This document shows, in pieces, positions 8,298 through 15,848 of a DNA stretch of 64,000 nucleotides. The position numbers and the translations under genes were made by a program. The stretch spans positions 32,962-96,961 of the forward strand of contig DAORZT010000001.1 of NCBI GenBank assembly GCA_035359995.1. Direction: 5' to 3'. Source of the DNA: JAKPCT01 sp029553165 (GTDB lineage: Bacteria; Bacillota; UBA4882; UBA8346). The stretch's first letter is position 1. Every line of letters starts with the position of its first letter. Under the pieces are notes generated by a model. That model was not told the DNA's origin. It did not search any database and worked only from the letters and a program-made list of their open reading frames with translations.

Positions 8298-8936
8298 ATG
8301 GATTCAATTATTCAATTTCTGCAGCGCTTGACGGATCCTGAGTTTTTAATGCACTATCGGGATTATTTATTATTGATTGTATTGGTAGCCGGTTTTTTGG
8401 AGGTAATTGTCCCACCGATACCCGGTGACTCCGTTTTGGTATTAGCATCCTTTGTTGCCGGGACAACCATTAACCCGTTTTTAATTATTATTGCTGCTTC
8501 AGTGGGTACTTTCTCGGCTTCGTTACTCCTTTATAATTGGGGCTTAAAATTGGAGCATAAAGTATTCGAATCTCAAAAACTGTCATGGTTACTGGACACC
8601 CGTACTTTTATCAGGGTTCAAAGCTGGTTTAAGCGGTTTGGCTGGTGGACGATCTTAATCAGCAGATTTCTTCCGGTCGCCCGTTCGGGGGTAATTTTAG
8701 CTGCTGGAATTGTTGACTATAACAAACGTGAAGCATTGACTGCTTTGTCAGCCAGTGTGCTGATGGCTAATGCATTTTTTGTGTTAATTGGCCGCTTATT
8801 AGGCACCCGGTGGCAGATGATTATCAATCTATGGGGTTATAAAATTAAGAAAAATTTATGGCTGATTATACCGTTACTAATAGTGTTAGTATTAGTCGTT
8901 TTGATAAAAAAATTCTGGCGTAAATCTGATAATTAG
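8298..8936 (+). CDS. DedA-family membrane protein
   Basis: DedA (SNARE-associated/VTT) proteins are polytopic membrane proteins, several of which act as flippases for undecaprenyl phosphate or phospholipids. The sequence shows the family pattern: FLEVIVPPIPGDSVLVLASF near residues 33-52, then SRFLPVARSGVILAAGI at about residues 122-138, equivalent to the conserved R-F-x-P-x-x-R motif, and a hydrophobic C-terminus ending in basic residues. 212 residues. GGAGG is 4 bases before ATG 8298. Which lipid it moves cannot be told from sequence. It lies alone between the rnf operon and the tRNA. Confidence 0.85.
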   Translation: MDSIIQFLQRLTDPEFLMHYRDYLLLIVLVAGFLEVIVPPIPGDSVLVLASFVAGTTINPFLIIIAASVGTFSASLLLYNWGLKLEHKVFESQKLSWLLDTRTFIRVQSWFKRFGWWTILISRFLPVARSGVILAAGIVDYNKREALTALSASVLMANAFFVLIGRLLGTRWQMIINLWGYKIKKNLWLIIPLLIVLVLVVLIKKFWRKSDN

Positions 8937-9028
8937 GCTTTAAAATGGTTGTAATCTGGCCGAATAAATTAGTGGGAGAGTAAAGCAGTAACTGCAGTAT
9001 TGTTGAATGAATAATGTATTATGTTTGA

Positions 9029-9105
9029 TGGTCGGGGTGAGAGGATTTGAACCTCCGGCCTTTCGGTCCCGAACCGAACGCTCTACCAAGCTGAGCCACA
9101 CCCCG
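9029..9105 (-). tRNA. tRNA-Pro (anticodon CGG)
   Basis: Read on the minus strand, the acceptor arm CGGGGTG pairs with CACCCCG, the D arm is GCTCAGCTTGGTAGAGC, the anticodon stem TTCGG/CCGAA encloses loop TTCGGGA with CGG at positions 34-36, the T loop is TTCAAAT, the discriminator base is A, and CCA is encoded (9029-9031). It reads the proline codon CCG. It is transcribed against the flanking genes. Confidence 0.96.
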
Positions 9106-9184
9106 GTTAATTTGAAGGAACAAAATATAGTATAGCAAAGAGATTTGATTTTGTCAAAGAGAAGATTACACCAGGAGGTTGTTG

Positions 9185-10786
9185 ATGCAAATTACTTTTT
9201 GTGGAGCTGCTGAAACTGTAACCGGATCATGTTTTTTAATCACAACCAAACAAGCTAAATTTATTATTGACTGTGGCATGTTTCAGGGAAACAAAGAAAT
9301 TCGGCACTTGAATTTTCAGGATTTTCCCTTTAATCCGACAGAACTTGATTTCGTATTATTAACTCATGCACATATCGACCATTCGGGATTACTTCCCAAA
9401 TTGGTCCAGTTAGGTTTTGCTAATCCGATCTATGCGACAAAAGCTACTGTGGAATTATGCAAAATTTCATTGCCGGACTCGGGTCATATCCAGCAGATGG
9501 AGGCCGAATGGCGGAATCGTAAACGCTTGCGTCAAGGTTTAGAACCTGAAGAGCCTTTATATACGGTTAATGATGCCTTGGTAGCATTGCGTCATTTTGT
9601 CTCCAAAGATTATCATGAATTATTTGAACCGGTTCCCGGTATTAAGGTTAACTTTCTGGATGCAGGCCATATTTTAGGATCAGCGCTGATCGAGATCTGG
9701 GTAACCGAAGATGGAGCGACTACTAAGTTAGTCTTTTCAGGCGATTTAGGTCAAAAAAATCAACCGATCATTCGTGACCCAAGTTATGTTCGTGATGCCG
9801 ATTATATCATTATTGAATCAACGTATGGCAATCGTTTACACGAAGAACACCATAATAAAGTTGATTTATTAAAGAAGATTATTTTAGATACAATCAGTGC
9901 GGGTGGTAACTTGATTATTCCTTCGTTTGCGATTGGGAGAACCCAAGATTTACTTTATCATATTAAAAATCTGTTACTGGCAGGGCAGCTTCCCCGTATA
10001 CCGGTGTATATTGATAGTCCTATGGCTGTCTCTGTTACCGAAATCTATCATGATCATCCGGGATACTATGATGATGAAACATTGGCGATGCTTCGTTCCG
10101 GTGAAAATCCATTTGAATTCTCTGATTTGCATTTCGTTAAAACTGCTGAAGATTCAAAACAGTTAAATCAGATTGCCAAAGGCGCAATAATCATTTCACC
10201 AAGCGGAATGTGTGAGGCAGGCCGAATATTACACCATTTAAAGCATAATCTCTGGCGTTCCGATTCGCATATTTTGTTTGTAGGTTATCAGGCTGAAGGG
10301 ACATTGGGCAGAAGGCTGTTGGAAGGAGCCAAAGTTGTCAAGATAATGGGTGAAGAAGTTAATGTTCAGGCAATAATTCATTCGATTGATGGTTTTTCGG
10401 CTCATGCTGATCAGAATGGCCTGATTGACTGGTTATCCGGTTTTGAACAAAGGGTTAAGGGGATTTTTATTGTCCATGGAGAACGTCAATCACAACAGGA
10501 ATTTGCAACCTTAATTCGGCGTAAATTTGGGGTTGATCCGGTTATCCCTAAATTGGGCGAGAGTTTTGTCCTCGACGAGGCGGCGCATCGTACGGTAGAC
10601 AGTGTGGAACAGTTGCTTCATACCAAAAATTACGTATTGGAACGAACTGCATCTGACTTAGAGCATCTGGTATTATTGTTCCGCAATAAGATTCGGAAGG
10701 CTGATTATGTTAATTCTGAAATTCAGCTTGAAGAGATTAAACAGTTGATTGTGGAGCTTGAGAATAAATTAAAAACAACTTCCTGA
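9185..10786 (+). CDS. Metallo-beta-lactamase/beta-CASP RNase (RNA exonuclease-like)
   Basis: Zinc-dependent beta-CASP nuclease of the archaeal/bacterial CPSF73-like group, likely acting on RNA in the cytoplasm. 533 residues. MBL motifs appear in order: THAHIDHSG (about 61-69), DAGHILGSA, FSGDLG, and the beta-CASP part has STYGNR, SFAIGRTQDLLYH, ISPSGMCEAGR and HSIDGFSAHADQ, with a closing VHGE. All metal ligands look intact. ATG 9185 is 6 bases after AGGAGG (9173-9178). The extra C-terminal 80 residues form a helical tail of unknown role. Single gene or first of a pair with the SpeD-like gene; no hairpin separates them. Confidence 0.88.
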   Translation: MQITFCGAAETVTGSCFLITTKQAKFIIDCGMFQGNKEIRHLNFQDFPFNPTELDFVLLTHAHIDHSGLLPKLVQLGFANPIYATKATVELCKISLPDSGHIQQMEAEWRNRKRLRQGLEPEEPLYTVNDALVALRHFVSKDYHELFEPVPGIKVNFLDAGHILGSALIEIWVTEDGATTKLVFSGDLGQKNQPIIRDPSYVRDADYIIIESTYGNRLHEEHHNKVDLLKKIILDTISAGGNLIIPSFAIGRTQDLLYHIKNLLLAGQLPRIPVYIDSPMAVSVTEIYHDHPGYYDDETLAMLRSGENPFEFSDLHFVKTAEDSKQLNQIAKGAIIISPSGMCEAGRILHHLKHNLWRSDSHILFVGYQAEGTLGRRLLEGAKVVKIMGEEVNVQAIIHSIDGFSAHADQNGLIDWLSGFEQRVKGIFIVHGERQSQQEFATLIRRKFGVDPVIPKLGESFVLDEAAHRTVDSVEQLLHTKNYVLERTASDLEHLVLLFRNKIRKADYVNSEIQLEEIKQLIVELENKLKTTS

Positions 10787-10813
10787 AATTTTTAGAAAAA
10801 AACCGAAAATCTT

Positions 10814-10843
10814 TTGCCAGACCTCCGCTTCTTATCATATGAT
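10814..10843 (+). promoter_or_regulatory. Candidate promoter for the SpeD-like gene
   Basis: TTGCCA (10814-10819) and TATGAT (10838-10843) with an 18-base spacer, 34 bases before the ATG at 10878. Judged by eye only. Confidence 0.45.
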
Positions 10844-10877
10844 ATAGCAGTGAAACCAAAGGGAGGAAATCTGGGGA

Positions 10878-11231
10878 ATGGGATTTGCTACGCATTTTAT
10901 GGCCGACCTTTATATGTGTCAAAACCAGCTATGGTTGGCGCCTTTTGAGTTTATGGAGAATATTCGCAATTTAGCCAGTTTTAAGAATATTGCTGATTTT
11001 GAATGGGTTTTTCAATCAATTGAACCAAACCGAATTAGGATCAGTGGAGAATTTGCTGATTCGTTCATTTTGATTCAGGTGTTTCCGGGGCAAAATTTTT
11101 TAACGATTGATCTCTTTTCCTGGCAGCCTAAAGTTGATATTAAAAACTTCAGTGAAGCATTGATTGAAATTTTTGCTCCGCAGGTCGTTGCTACCGAGTC
11201 TAAGGTACGGGCGGAGCATTTGCAGGACTAA
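10878..11231 (+). CDS. SpeD-fold (AdoMet decarboxylase-like) protein with degenerate active site
   Basis: 117 residues, the size of the alpha+beta proenzyme of bacterial class 1b S-adenosylmethionine decarboxylase. It opens with HFMADLYMC, matching the family's GKHxxADLYGC start, and has ADSFILIQVFPGQNFLTIDL where SpeD has SESHxxIHTWPE..AAVDV. Aligning on Ser62 (the serine that becomes the pyruvoyl group, Ser63 in the Thermotoga enzyme) keeps the register: the processing His68 is Gln67 and the catalytic Cys83 is Trp82; Glu-Ser is Asp-Ser and the next His is Phe63. The fold assignment is inference from these landmarks. A working pyruvoyl decarboxylase is unlikely; a binding or regulatory role is possible. 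GGGAGG lies 12 bases upstream. No polyamine genes adjoin. Confidence 0.6.
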   Translation: MGFATHFMADLYMCQNQLWLAPFEFMENIRNLASFKNIADFEWVFQSIEPNRIRISGEFADSFILIQVFPGQNFLTIDLFSWQPKVDIKNFSEALIEIFAPQVVATESKVRAEHLQD

Positions 11232-11298
11232 AAAGTTTGAAAGATCTAATGAAGATTTGTTTTTATAAAGTTTATTAAAATTATTTTTTATTAGCAGA

Positions 11299-11320
11299 AG
11301 CCGAAAATTTCGGCTTTTTG
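11299..11320 (+). terminator. Terminator after the SpeD-like gene
   Basis: AAGCCGAA/TTCGGCTT stem with a 3-base loop followed by T residues, 68 bases after the stop codon. Confidence 0.8.
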
Positions 11321-11345
11321 TTTAGATTGTTTAATATTGGATTTC

Positions 11346-11501
11346 ATGAACTATTGCACTTGCGCTGTAGAAATAAATGGCGAGATCTCTGCTTTGACAT
11401 ACATTAAAGAGGACGAGCAAATTTGGTTGGAGCTTCGAGTGGTTTCAAAAATTAGCGAAGAATTGGAGAAGAAACTTAGGATTTTAGGCTATTCAAATTA
11501 G
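11346..11501 (+). CDS. Short hypothetical ORF (51 aa), possibly a gene remnant
   Basis: An ATG-initiated frame encodes a 51-residue acidic peptide beginning MNYCTCAVEINGEISALTY and ending in a charged helix, EELEKKLRILGYSN. Composition looks like real coding sequence, but there is no convincing ribosome binding site and it directly follows a terminator. It could be the surviving end of a larger orphan gene in this accessory block. No family recognised. The rest of the 11232-11667 gap holds the terminator above, and a candidate promoter at 11544. Confidence 0.35.
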   Translation: MNYCTCAVEINGEISALTYIKEDEQIWLELRVVSKISEELEKKLRILGYSN

Positions 11502-11543
11502 TTTTCGAAATTGGGACTGAAGGATGTGTGTGAAAATTAGGGG

Positions 11544-11572
11544 TTGACAAAATCGTTTGTTAATATTAAATT
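11544..11572 (+). promoter_or_regulatory. Candidate promoter for the accessory gene block
   Basis: A perfect -35 TTGACA (11544-11549) with a poor -10 (TAAATT at 11567-11572, spacing 17). It lies about 95 bases before the first gene of the block that contains the ankyrin protein. Confidence 0.4.
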
Positions 11573-11667
11573 GATAATAACAGCATGATGAAATATGTAT
11601 CATTTCCAGGCCCGGACGTTTCTGAAGCGGTTTTGTGGAGGAAGGAAGATAGTGTAAGGTGAAGCAA

Positions 11668-11913
11668 ATGAATGAGCTATTAATTGATGATGTATTTTTT
11701 AAAACCAATTTTGAGGAATATCGGATTTCTTATGAGGTATTGAGCGGGATTCGTTCACTGGAAGCGGAAGACGAACCGGTTAGTGATTGGCTTTGGCAAC
11801 ACTATCAAATTAAGATTGAGTATTTATATAAAGGAAGATGTATTCAGGTTGAGCACGGTCATTATTTAGAAGGAATTATCTTATATATCACAAAAGATTG
11901 TTGCCCAAGTTAA
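11668..11913 (+). CDS. Hypothetical acidic protein, probably frameshifted
   Basis: 81 codons from ATG 11668 (GTG 11659 is an in-frame alternative; AAGGTGA at 11655-11661 favours 11668). The product is acidic with aromatic residues (VSDWLWQHYQIKIEYLYKG) and ends abruptly in KDCCPS. In the +1 frame the DNA continues as a natural-looking helix KIVAQVKQELLKQFHFDGID up to a stop at 11987-11989, which would give a protein of about 106 residues. This suggests a one-base indel around 11870-11885. No family recognised; size and composition resemble small immunity-type proteins of toxin loci. Confidence 0.5.
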   Translation: MNELLIDDVFFKTNFEEYRISYEVLSGIRSLEAEDEPVSDWLWQHYQIKIEYLYKGRCIQVEHGHYLEGIILYITKDCCPS

Positions 11914-11942
11914 GCAGGAATTATTAAAACAATTTCATTTCG

Positions 11943-12299
11943 ATGGAATTGACTCCGCTAAACATCAAATGGGGAATAACTCCGGATAAAGCGATTCGCT
12001 TTGTAAAATTAGAAGATGAATTGAGAAAGCAAGTTGACCATTTTATTTATGATCTTCTCAAAAAGGAAGTAAGGCAATTGGGGGCGGATTTAAGATTTAC
12101 CGGTTTCAAATTAGCCAGACACTGGAATCAGGAATACGAATATCGGGTCTGTTATCCTAATGAGAATGAATTAAAGCAACATAATGACAATGGTGCTAAT
12201 CAGGCTTTAATATCCCGTTTGAAAGCATTAATCTGCAAAAATAATTATTTCGGAATCTATAATGATAATGTTCCATCGGTACGTTTTATAGCAGAGTGA
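11943..12299 (+). CDS. Hypothetical protein (118 aa)
   Basis: ATG-initiated frame with good coding character and no recognised family. The middle is helical and charged (KLEDELRKQVDHFIYDLLKKE), and the C-terminal half contains GFKLARHWNQEYEYRVCYPN and ends FGIYNDNVPSVRFIAE. The start is uncertain because no ribosome binding site lies within 20 bases, although it overlaps the shifted extension of the previous gene and may be translationally coupled to it. The ankyrin gene follows 34 bases later with its own AGGAGG. Probably part of the same accessory transcript. Confidence 0.55.
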   Translation: MELTPLNIKWGITPDKAIRFVKLEDELRKQVDHFIYDLLKKEVRQLGADLRFTGFKLARHWNQEYEYRVCYPNENELKQHNDNGANQALISRLKALICKNNYFGIYNDNVPSVRFIAE

Positions 12300-12333
12300 A
12301 TATCAAAATTTTAAATTTGAGGAGGACTAACAA

Positions 12334-13824
12334 ATGACTAAACTCAATACTCAGGTGAAAGAATGGTTTCAAGCGTGTCTGGCTGAAGATTTGGAGAGTT
12401 TAAAAAAGATGATTGATGCAGGATTTCCAGTTGATCAGCTAGATGAAGAAGGAGATTCTGCCTTACATATTGCCTCTGCCCGTAATAACATAGCCATGAT
12501 CGAACTTCTGCTTGAAAATGGTGCATCAATCGAAATTGAACATGGTACTTCTAATGAACACCCGTTGCATTTTGCATGTGCTGTAGGTTCGAAAGAAGCT
12601 GCTGAAGTGTTAATCGAGAAAGGTGCAGATTTAAATGCGAGGGATAATATTGGGAATACTCCCTTTCATAATGCCTGTGGTTTTGGGAAAATTCAACTGG
12701 TTAAACTGATGCTGGAAAAAGGAGTTGATATTGATATTAAGGGCTGTCAGGGGTTAACCGGAATTTTATTTGCTACCATGAGCGGACATTTAGAGGTAGT
12801 TGATTTTCTGATTGAAGCTGGCGCCGACCTGGATGTAGAAGTTAAGTTGGATGGGGAGTTAAAAGATATTACTGAAATAGCTTTTGACTATGATCAGACT
12901 GAGATAATTAAGTTTTTGTTGGAAAAATGGGATGGAGCCGACATGGAATTGCTTTTGAAGAAATATTGTTATAATAATGATCAAGAGATGGTGGCTTACC
13001 TTTTGGATCGTGGCGGTGATATTGAGACTAAAAATATTGTTTATAACAGCACTCTGGTCCAAATAGCCTGTGCAAAGAAGTATTGGGACCTGGCAACAAT
13101 GTTAATCAACCGAGGGGCAGAAGTCGATCTTCAAGATTACATTGGAAGAACACCCTTACATTATGCATGCTTTTTTAAGGAAAATTTACAATTAGTAGAA
13201 TTACTCTTGAATAATGGTGCCCAGCTTGATATTACGGATCAAAACGGGGGTAGTCCGTTGCATTGTGCCTGCAGTGGTAAAGAAGAATGTTTTGAGATTG
13301 TTAAATTGCTCGTTGAGCGTGGTGCTGATGTAAATCAAACTGATAATAAAGGCTTGACTCCGCTTAATTGCGCTTGTGCCCGGGGTTATACTGATACGGT
13401 AAGATTCTTATTAGATCAAGGTACTGATGTTAACATAGTTTATTCTAACGGGGAGACAGTACTGGATTGTGCTTGTATTTTTGGCAATCAGACCTTTGCC
13501 CGCTGGATTATTGACAAAGGCGCAGATGTCAATCATCAAAATGAATTAGGACTAACACCATTAATGAACGCCATTAAGCACGGACATCCGGAGATGTTGG
13601 AGTTACTGGTGGAAAAGGGCGCGGATCTCTTTATTAAAGATTATGTTGGTAACAATTTGTTACATTATGCTTGCTATCATGGATGTTATGATGCAGCAAA
13701 ATTCCTGATTGGACAAGGGCTTCCGGTGAATGAACTGAATGAAGTTGGTGAGACTCCATTAAGCGGAGCTGAAAAAAATGGCCATAAAAGGATTATACAA
13801 TTACTTGAAGAGAGCCTGAAATAA
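12334..13824 (+). CDS. Ankyrin-repeat protein (about 13 repeats)
   Basis: 496 residues made almost wholly of ankyrin repeats of about 33 residues, with recurrent GNTPFHNACGFGKIQLVKLM-type and GADVNQTDNKGLTPLNCACA-type units. No signal peptide, no membrane segment and no catalytic domain is seen, so it should be a cytoplasmic protein-binding scaffold. AGGAGG lies 9 bases before ATG 12334. Many repeats carry Cys in the HxAC position (HFACA, HYACF, HCACS, NCACA), which gives an unusual Cys content. In such loci ankyrin proteins often serve as immunity or target-binding partners; that role here is inference from the neighbours, not from sequence. Confidence 0.9.
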   Translation: MTKLNTQVKEWFQACLAEDLESLKKMIDAGFPVDQLDEEGDSALHIASARNNIAMIELLLENGASIEIEHGTSNEHPLHFACAVGSKEAAEVLIEKGADLNARDNIGNTPFHNACGFGKIQLVKLMLEKGVDIDIKGCQGLTGILFATMSGHLEVVDFLIEAGADLDVEVKLDGELKDITEIAFDYDQTEIIKFLLEKWDGADMELLLKKYCYNNDQEMVAYLLDRGGDIETKNIVYNSTLVQIACAKKYWDLATMLINRGAEVDLQDYIGRTPLHYACFFKENLQLVELLLNNGAQLDITDQNGGSPLHCACSGKEECFEIVKLLVERGADVNQTDNKGLTPLNCACARGYTDTVRFLLDQGTDVNIVYSNGETVLDCACIFGNQTFARWIIDKGADVNHQNELGLTPLMNAIKHGHPEMLELLVEKGADLFIKDYVGNNLLHYACYHGCYDAAKFLIGQGLPVNELNEVGETPLSGAEKNGHKRIIQLLEESLK

Positions 13825-13861
13825 AAGATATTAAATCATAAGAAAGCTGGGATGTCATTAC

Positions 13862-14404
13862 ATGGCATATCTCCAAGAAGGAAAATTAAATCATAATTTA
13901 CACTTTGTCAGTGAAAAGTTATTGAGCATTATTCCTGGGCCGGAGACAGTGGAATGGGCCGAAGACAGTCAGATGCTTTTTGACATTGCTGAATACCCTC
14001 TGGAAGAAATCCGGAATCTCTTTAATAATCTTGAGAATACCAAATTGATTAAAGACGGACGAGGGGATTGGTACAATTATCTGTGGGAGTGGCAAAAGGG
14101 ACAAAGCATAATTAGATTTGATTTTTCAACCATGTTTGATATTGAAGGTAATGAAACATTATGGGGCGGTTCATCTTTATACACCGATTGTTTGTTCTCG
14201 GATCTGATTGACTTTTGGTTGAATTTGAGAAGATTTTGTCCCCGGATTTGGCTGCATGATTGGCAATGTAATATTTATAGTCCCAACGCTTTCATCCGGG
14301 AGTATGCATTGCCAATCCTGGAGCAGTCTGCGGTTGACGGTCAACATTTTCGTTCTTTGAAGTTACAAGAGGAAATGAACGTTTTAAAATCATTGATACT
14401 ATAA
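13862..14404 (+). CDS. Hypothetical Trp-rich acidic protein (180 aa)
   Basis: No family recognised. The protein is acidic and rich in tryptophan (GDWYNYLWEWQKGQ, RIWLHDWQCNIYS), with no signal peptide or membrane helix. These features, its size and its position after an ankyrin gene resemble immunity proteins of polymorphic-toxin systems, but no toxin gene is in the window. The ribosome binding site is weak. It is separated from the next unit by a clear promoter at 14453, so it is probably the last gene of the ankyrin transcript. Confidence 0.6.
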   Translation: MAYLQEGKLNHNLHFVSEKLLSIIPGPETVEWAEDSQMLFDIAEYPLEEIRNLFNNLENTKLIKDGRGDWYNYLWEWQKGQSIIRFDFSTMFDIEGNETLWGGSSLYTDCLFSDLIDFWLNLRRFCPRIWLHDWQCNIYSPNAFIREYALPILEQSAVDGQHFRSLKLQEEMNVLKSLIL

Positions 14405-14452
14405 CCGGCAAGTGTCACGCCCGGGATTAAGTTTCAAAAAAAGTTTTAGCAA

Positions 14453-14481
14453 TTGAAAGTGATAGGGAATGATATTACAAT
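14453..14481 (+). promoter_or_regulatory. Promoter of the ligase operon
   Basis: TTGAAA (14453-14458), 17-base spacer, TACAAT (14476-14481): five of six consensus bases at the -10 and four of six at the -35. The first gene of the unit starts 42 bases after the -10. Confidence 0.6.
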
Positions 14482-14522
14482 TTTATTAGAATTGATTTAC
14501 AATAAAATGAGAGGTGTAAATT

Positions 14523-15136
14523 ATGGCTAAGCCATTAGTCTTTAATGTCAATGGGGTTGAATGTGCTTTCGATATTGCCAAGCTGGACCGCAAAAAGCTT
14601 TATGGGTGGAAAAGCGTGGTGGCATTTGACAGCAATGGCAATGAATGTCTCAAAATGGATTTGGATCAAACCGGTTCATTTATTATCCCGCCTGGTGGGA
14701 AAGGATTAGGGATTATCGATCTTCAAGGAAATTGGGTAGATAAAAGCCAGTTGATTGCACTTTTGGATGATGGCTCTCCGGCGCAATTGGTTCCCAGTTC
14801 TTTTGAGACGCCGGTAGAATTGAAACAGACGGTAACGATTGAGGAGTTTTTGGACTATAACATCGATTATGTCTATGTGATGGATCCGGTCGGTTCCAGT
14901 CAGGAGTTGCTGGATTTAGTTAAAAAACCGATGGGATTTATTGTTTTGAGTTTAACTACCGGACTGACTATGAAGGCTCAACCGCATTTTTGGTAGAGAG
15001 TAAGGACAAGTTATATCTGTTGGTTGGCTCCAAAAATGAATTTGAATTTATCGGGTTGGCAGAAGCCGCTGAGATTAACCTGGAAGAGGAGTCGGAAGGG
15101 TTTGATGAAGACGACCTTGACTTTAATATGATGTAG
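14523..15136 (+). pseudogene. Hypothetical protein of the ligase operon, frame interrupted at an A6 run
   Basis: ATG 14523 with GAGAGGTG 6 bases upstream opens a frame that stops at 14996 after 157 codons. The sequence then continues in the -1 frame as clear coding DNA (TDGIYCFEFNYRTDYEGSTA ... acidic tail ending DLDFNMM) to a stop at 15134-15136. Re-reading one base inside the run of six A at 14922-14927 joins the halves exactly as ..DLVKKTDGIYCFEF.., giving 204 residues. The cause may be a true mutation, an assembly error in a homopolymer, or programmed -1 slippage. The family is not recognised: a mixed alpha/beta protein with a highly acidic C-terminus. The next gene starts 11 bases later. 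Confidence 0.65.
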
Positions 15137-15146
15137 GAGGCCAAAA

Positions 15147-15848
15147 ATGCGTACAATTAATATTGCAAATGAGAAAAAACGTGATGCTGCAGTCAGTTTT
15201 GATATTAAGAAAACTAAACGCCGGGTGGAGTTCTTTTTGGCTGATGGTTCGCCACGGAAAAATATTAAAATTTTGAAGTGTACGATTGATCAGGATCTTC
15301 CGGCATTATTACAAAAATACGGAGCATTGGAAAATCTTACTGACGAGCTGATCAAGGGTGATCCGGAGGTTGATCTGGAACATACCGGACTAATGCTTGA
15401 GGATACCCGCAGAATTTATGTTACTCAAGACAATCAACTGCTTTACGGAGTAGATCTTTATGAGATCATTCATAATCCGGATGGCTCGGAGAAAGAACGG
15501 CAATATTATACACCAAAACTCTCCAATATCAATAAGGAGCTGCCGATCCTCTGCACGGGAAAGAAATTTCCAAAAGCACAAGCAGTTAAACGGTTTATTT
15601 TTTCCAGGAAGTATCAGATTAAACATATTAATGGTCTGACATATGACTTTCTCTATGAGATCGCTAAAGATCTTGATACCACTCAAACCATGATGTTGGT
15701 AGGTGGCGGTAAAAACGGCGCTGAACCGTTGATTATGAGGGATGGTGGCACACCTTACCGCGGTTTTTTAGAAGGCAGGGTTAATGGTGATAAATATTGT
15801 TTGATTTTACATCTTACCAATCTCGAACTCAAGGAGGTTACCGGATGA
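15147..15848 (+). CDS. Hypothetical protein of the ligase operon (233 aa)
   Basis: No family recognised. AGGAGG lies 6 bases before ATG 15147 and the stop overlaps the ligase start (ATGA), so the two are translationally coupled. The N-terminal 20 residues are basic (EKKRDAAVSFDIKKTKRRVE), and the C-terminal part contains MMLVGGGKNGAEPLIMRDGG and GFLEGRVNGDKYCLILHLTN, a glycine-rich then beta-rich pattern. No signal peptide, membrane helix or metal-binding cysteines. Tight coupling to a ligase suggests it acts on, or with, the same nucleic acid substrate; this is inference. Confidence 0.65.
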   Translation: MRTINIANEKKRDAAVSFDIKKTKRRVEFFLADGSPRKNIKILKCTIDQDLPALLQKYGALENLTDELIKGDPEVDLEHTGLMLEDTRRIYVTQDNQLLYGVDLYEIIHNPDGSEKERQYYTPKLSNINKELPILCTGKKFPKAQAVKRFIFSRKYQIKHINGLTYDFLYEIAKDLDTTQTMMLVGGGKNGAEPLIMRDGGTPYRGFLEGRVNGDKYCLILHLTNLELKEVTG

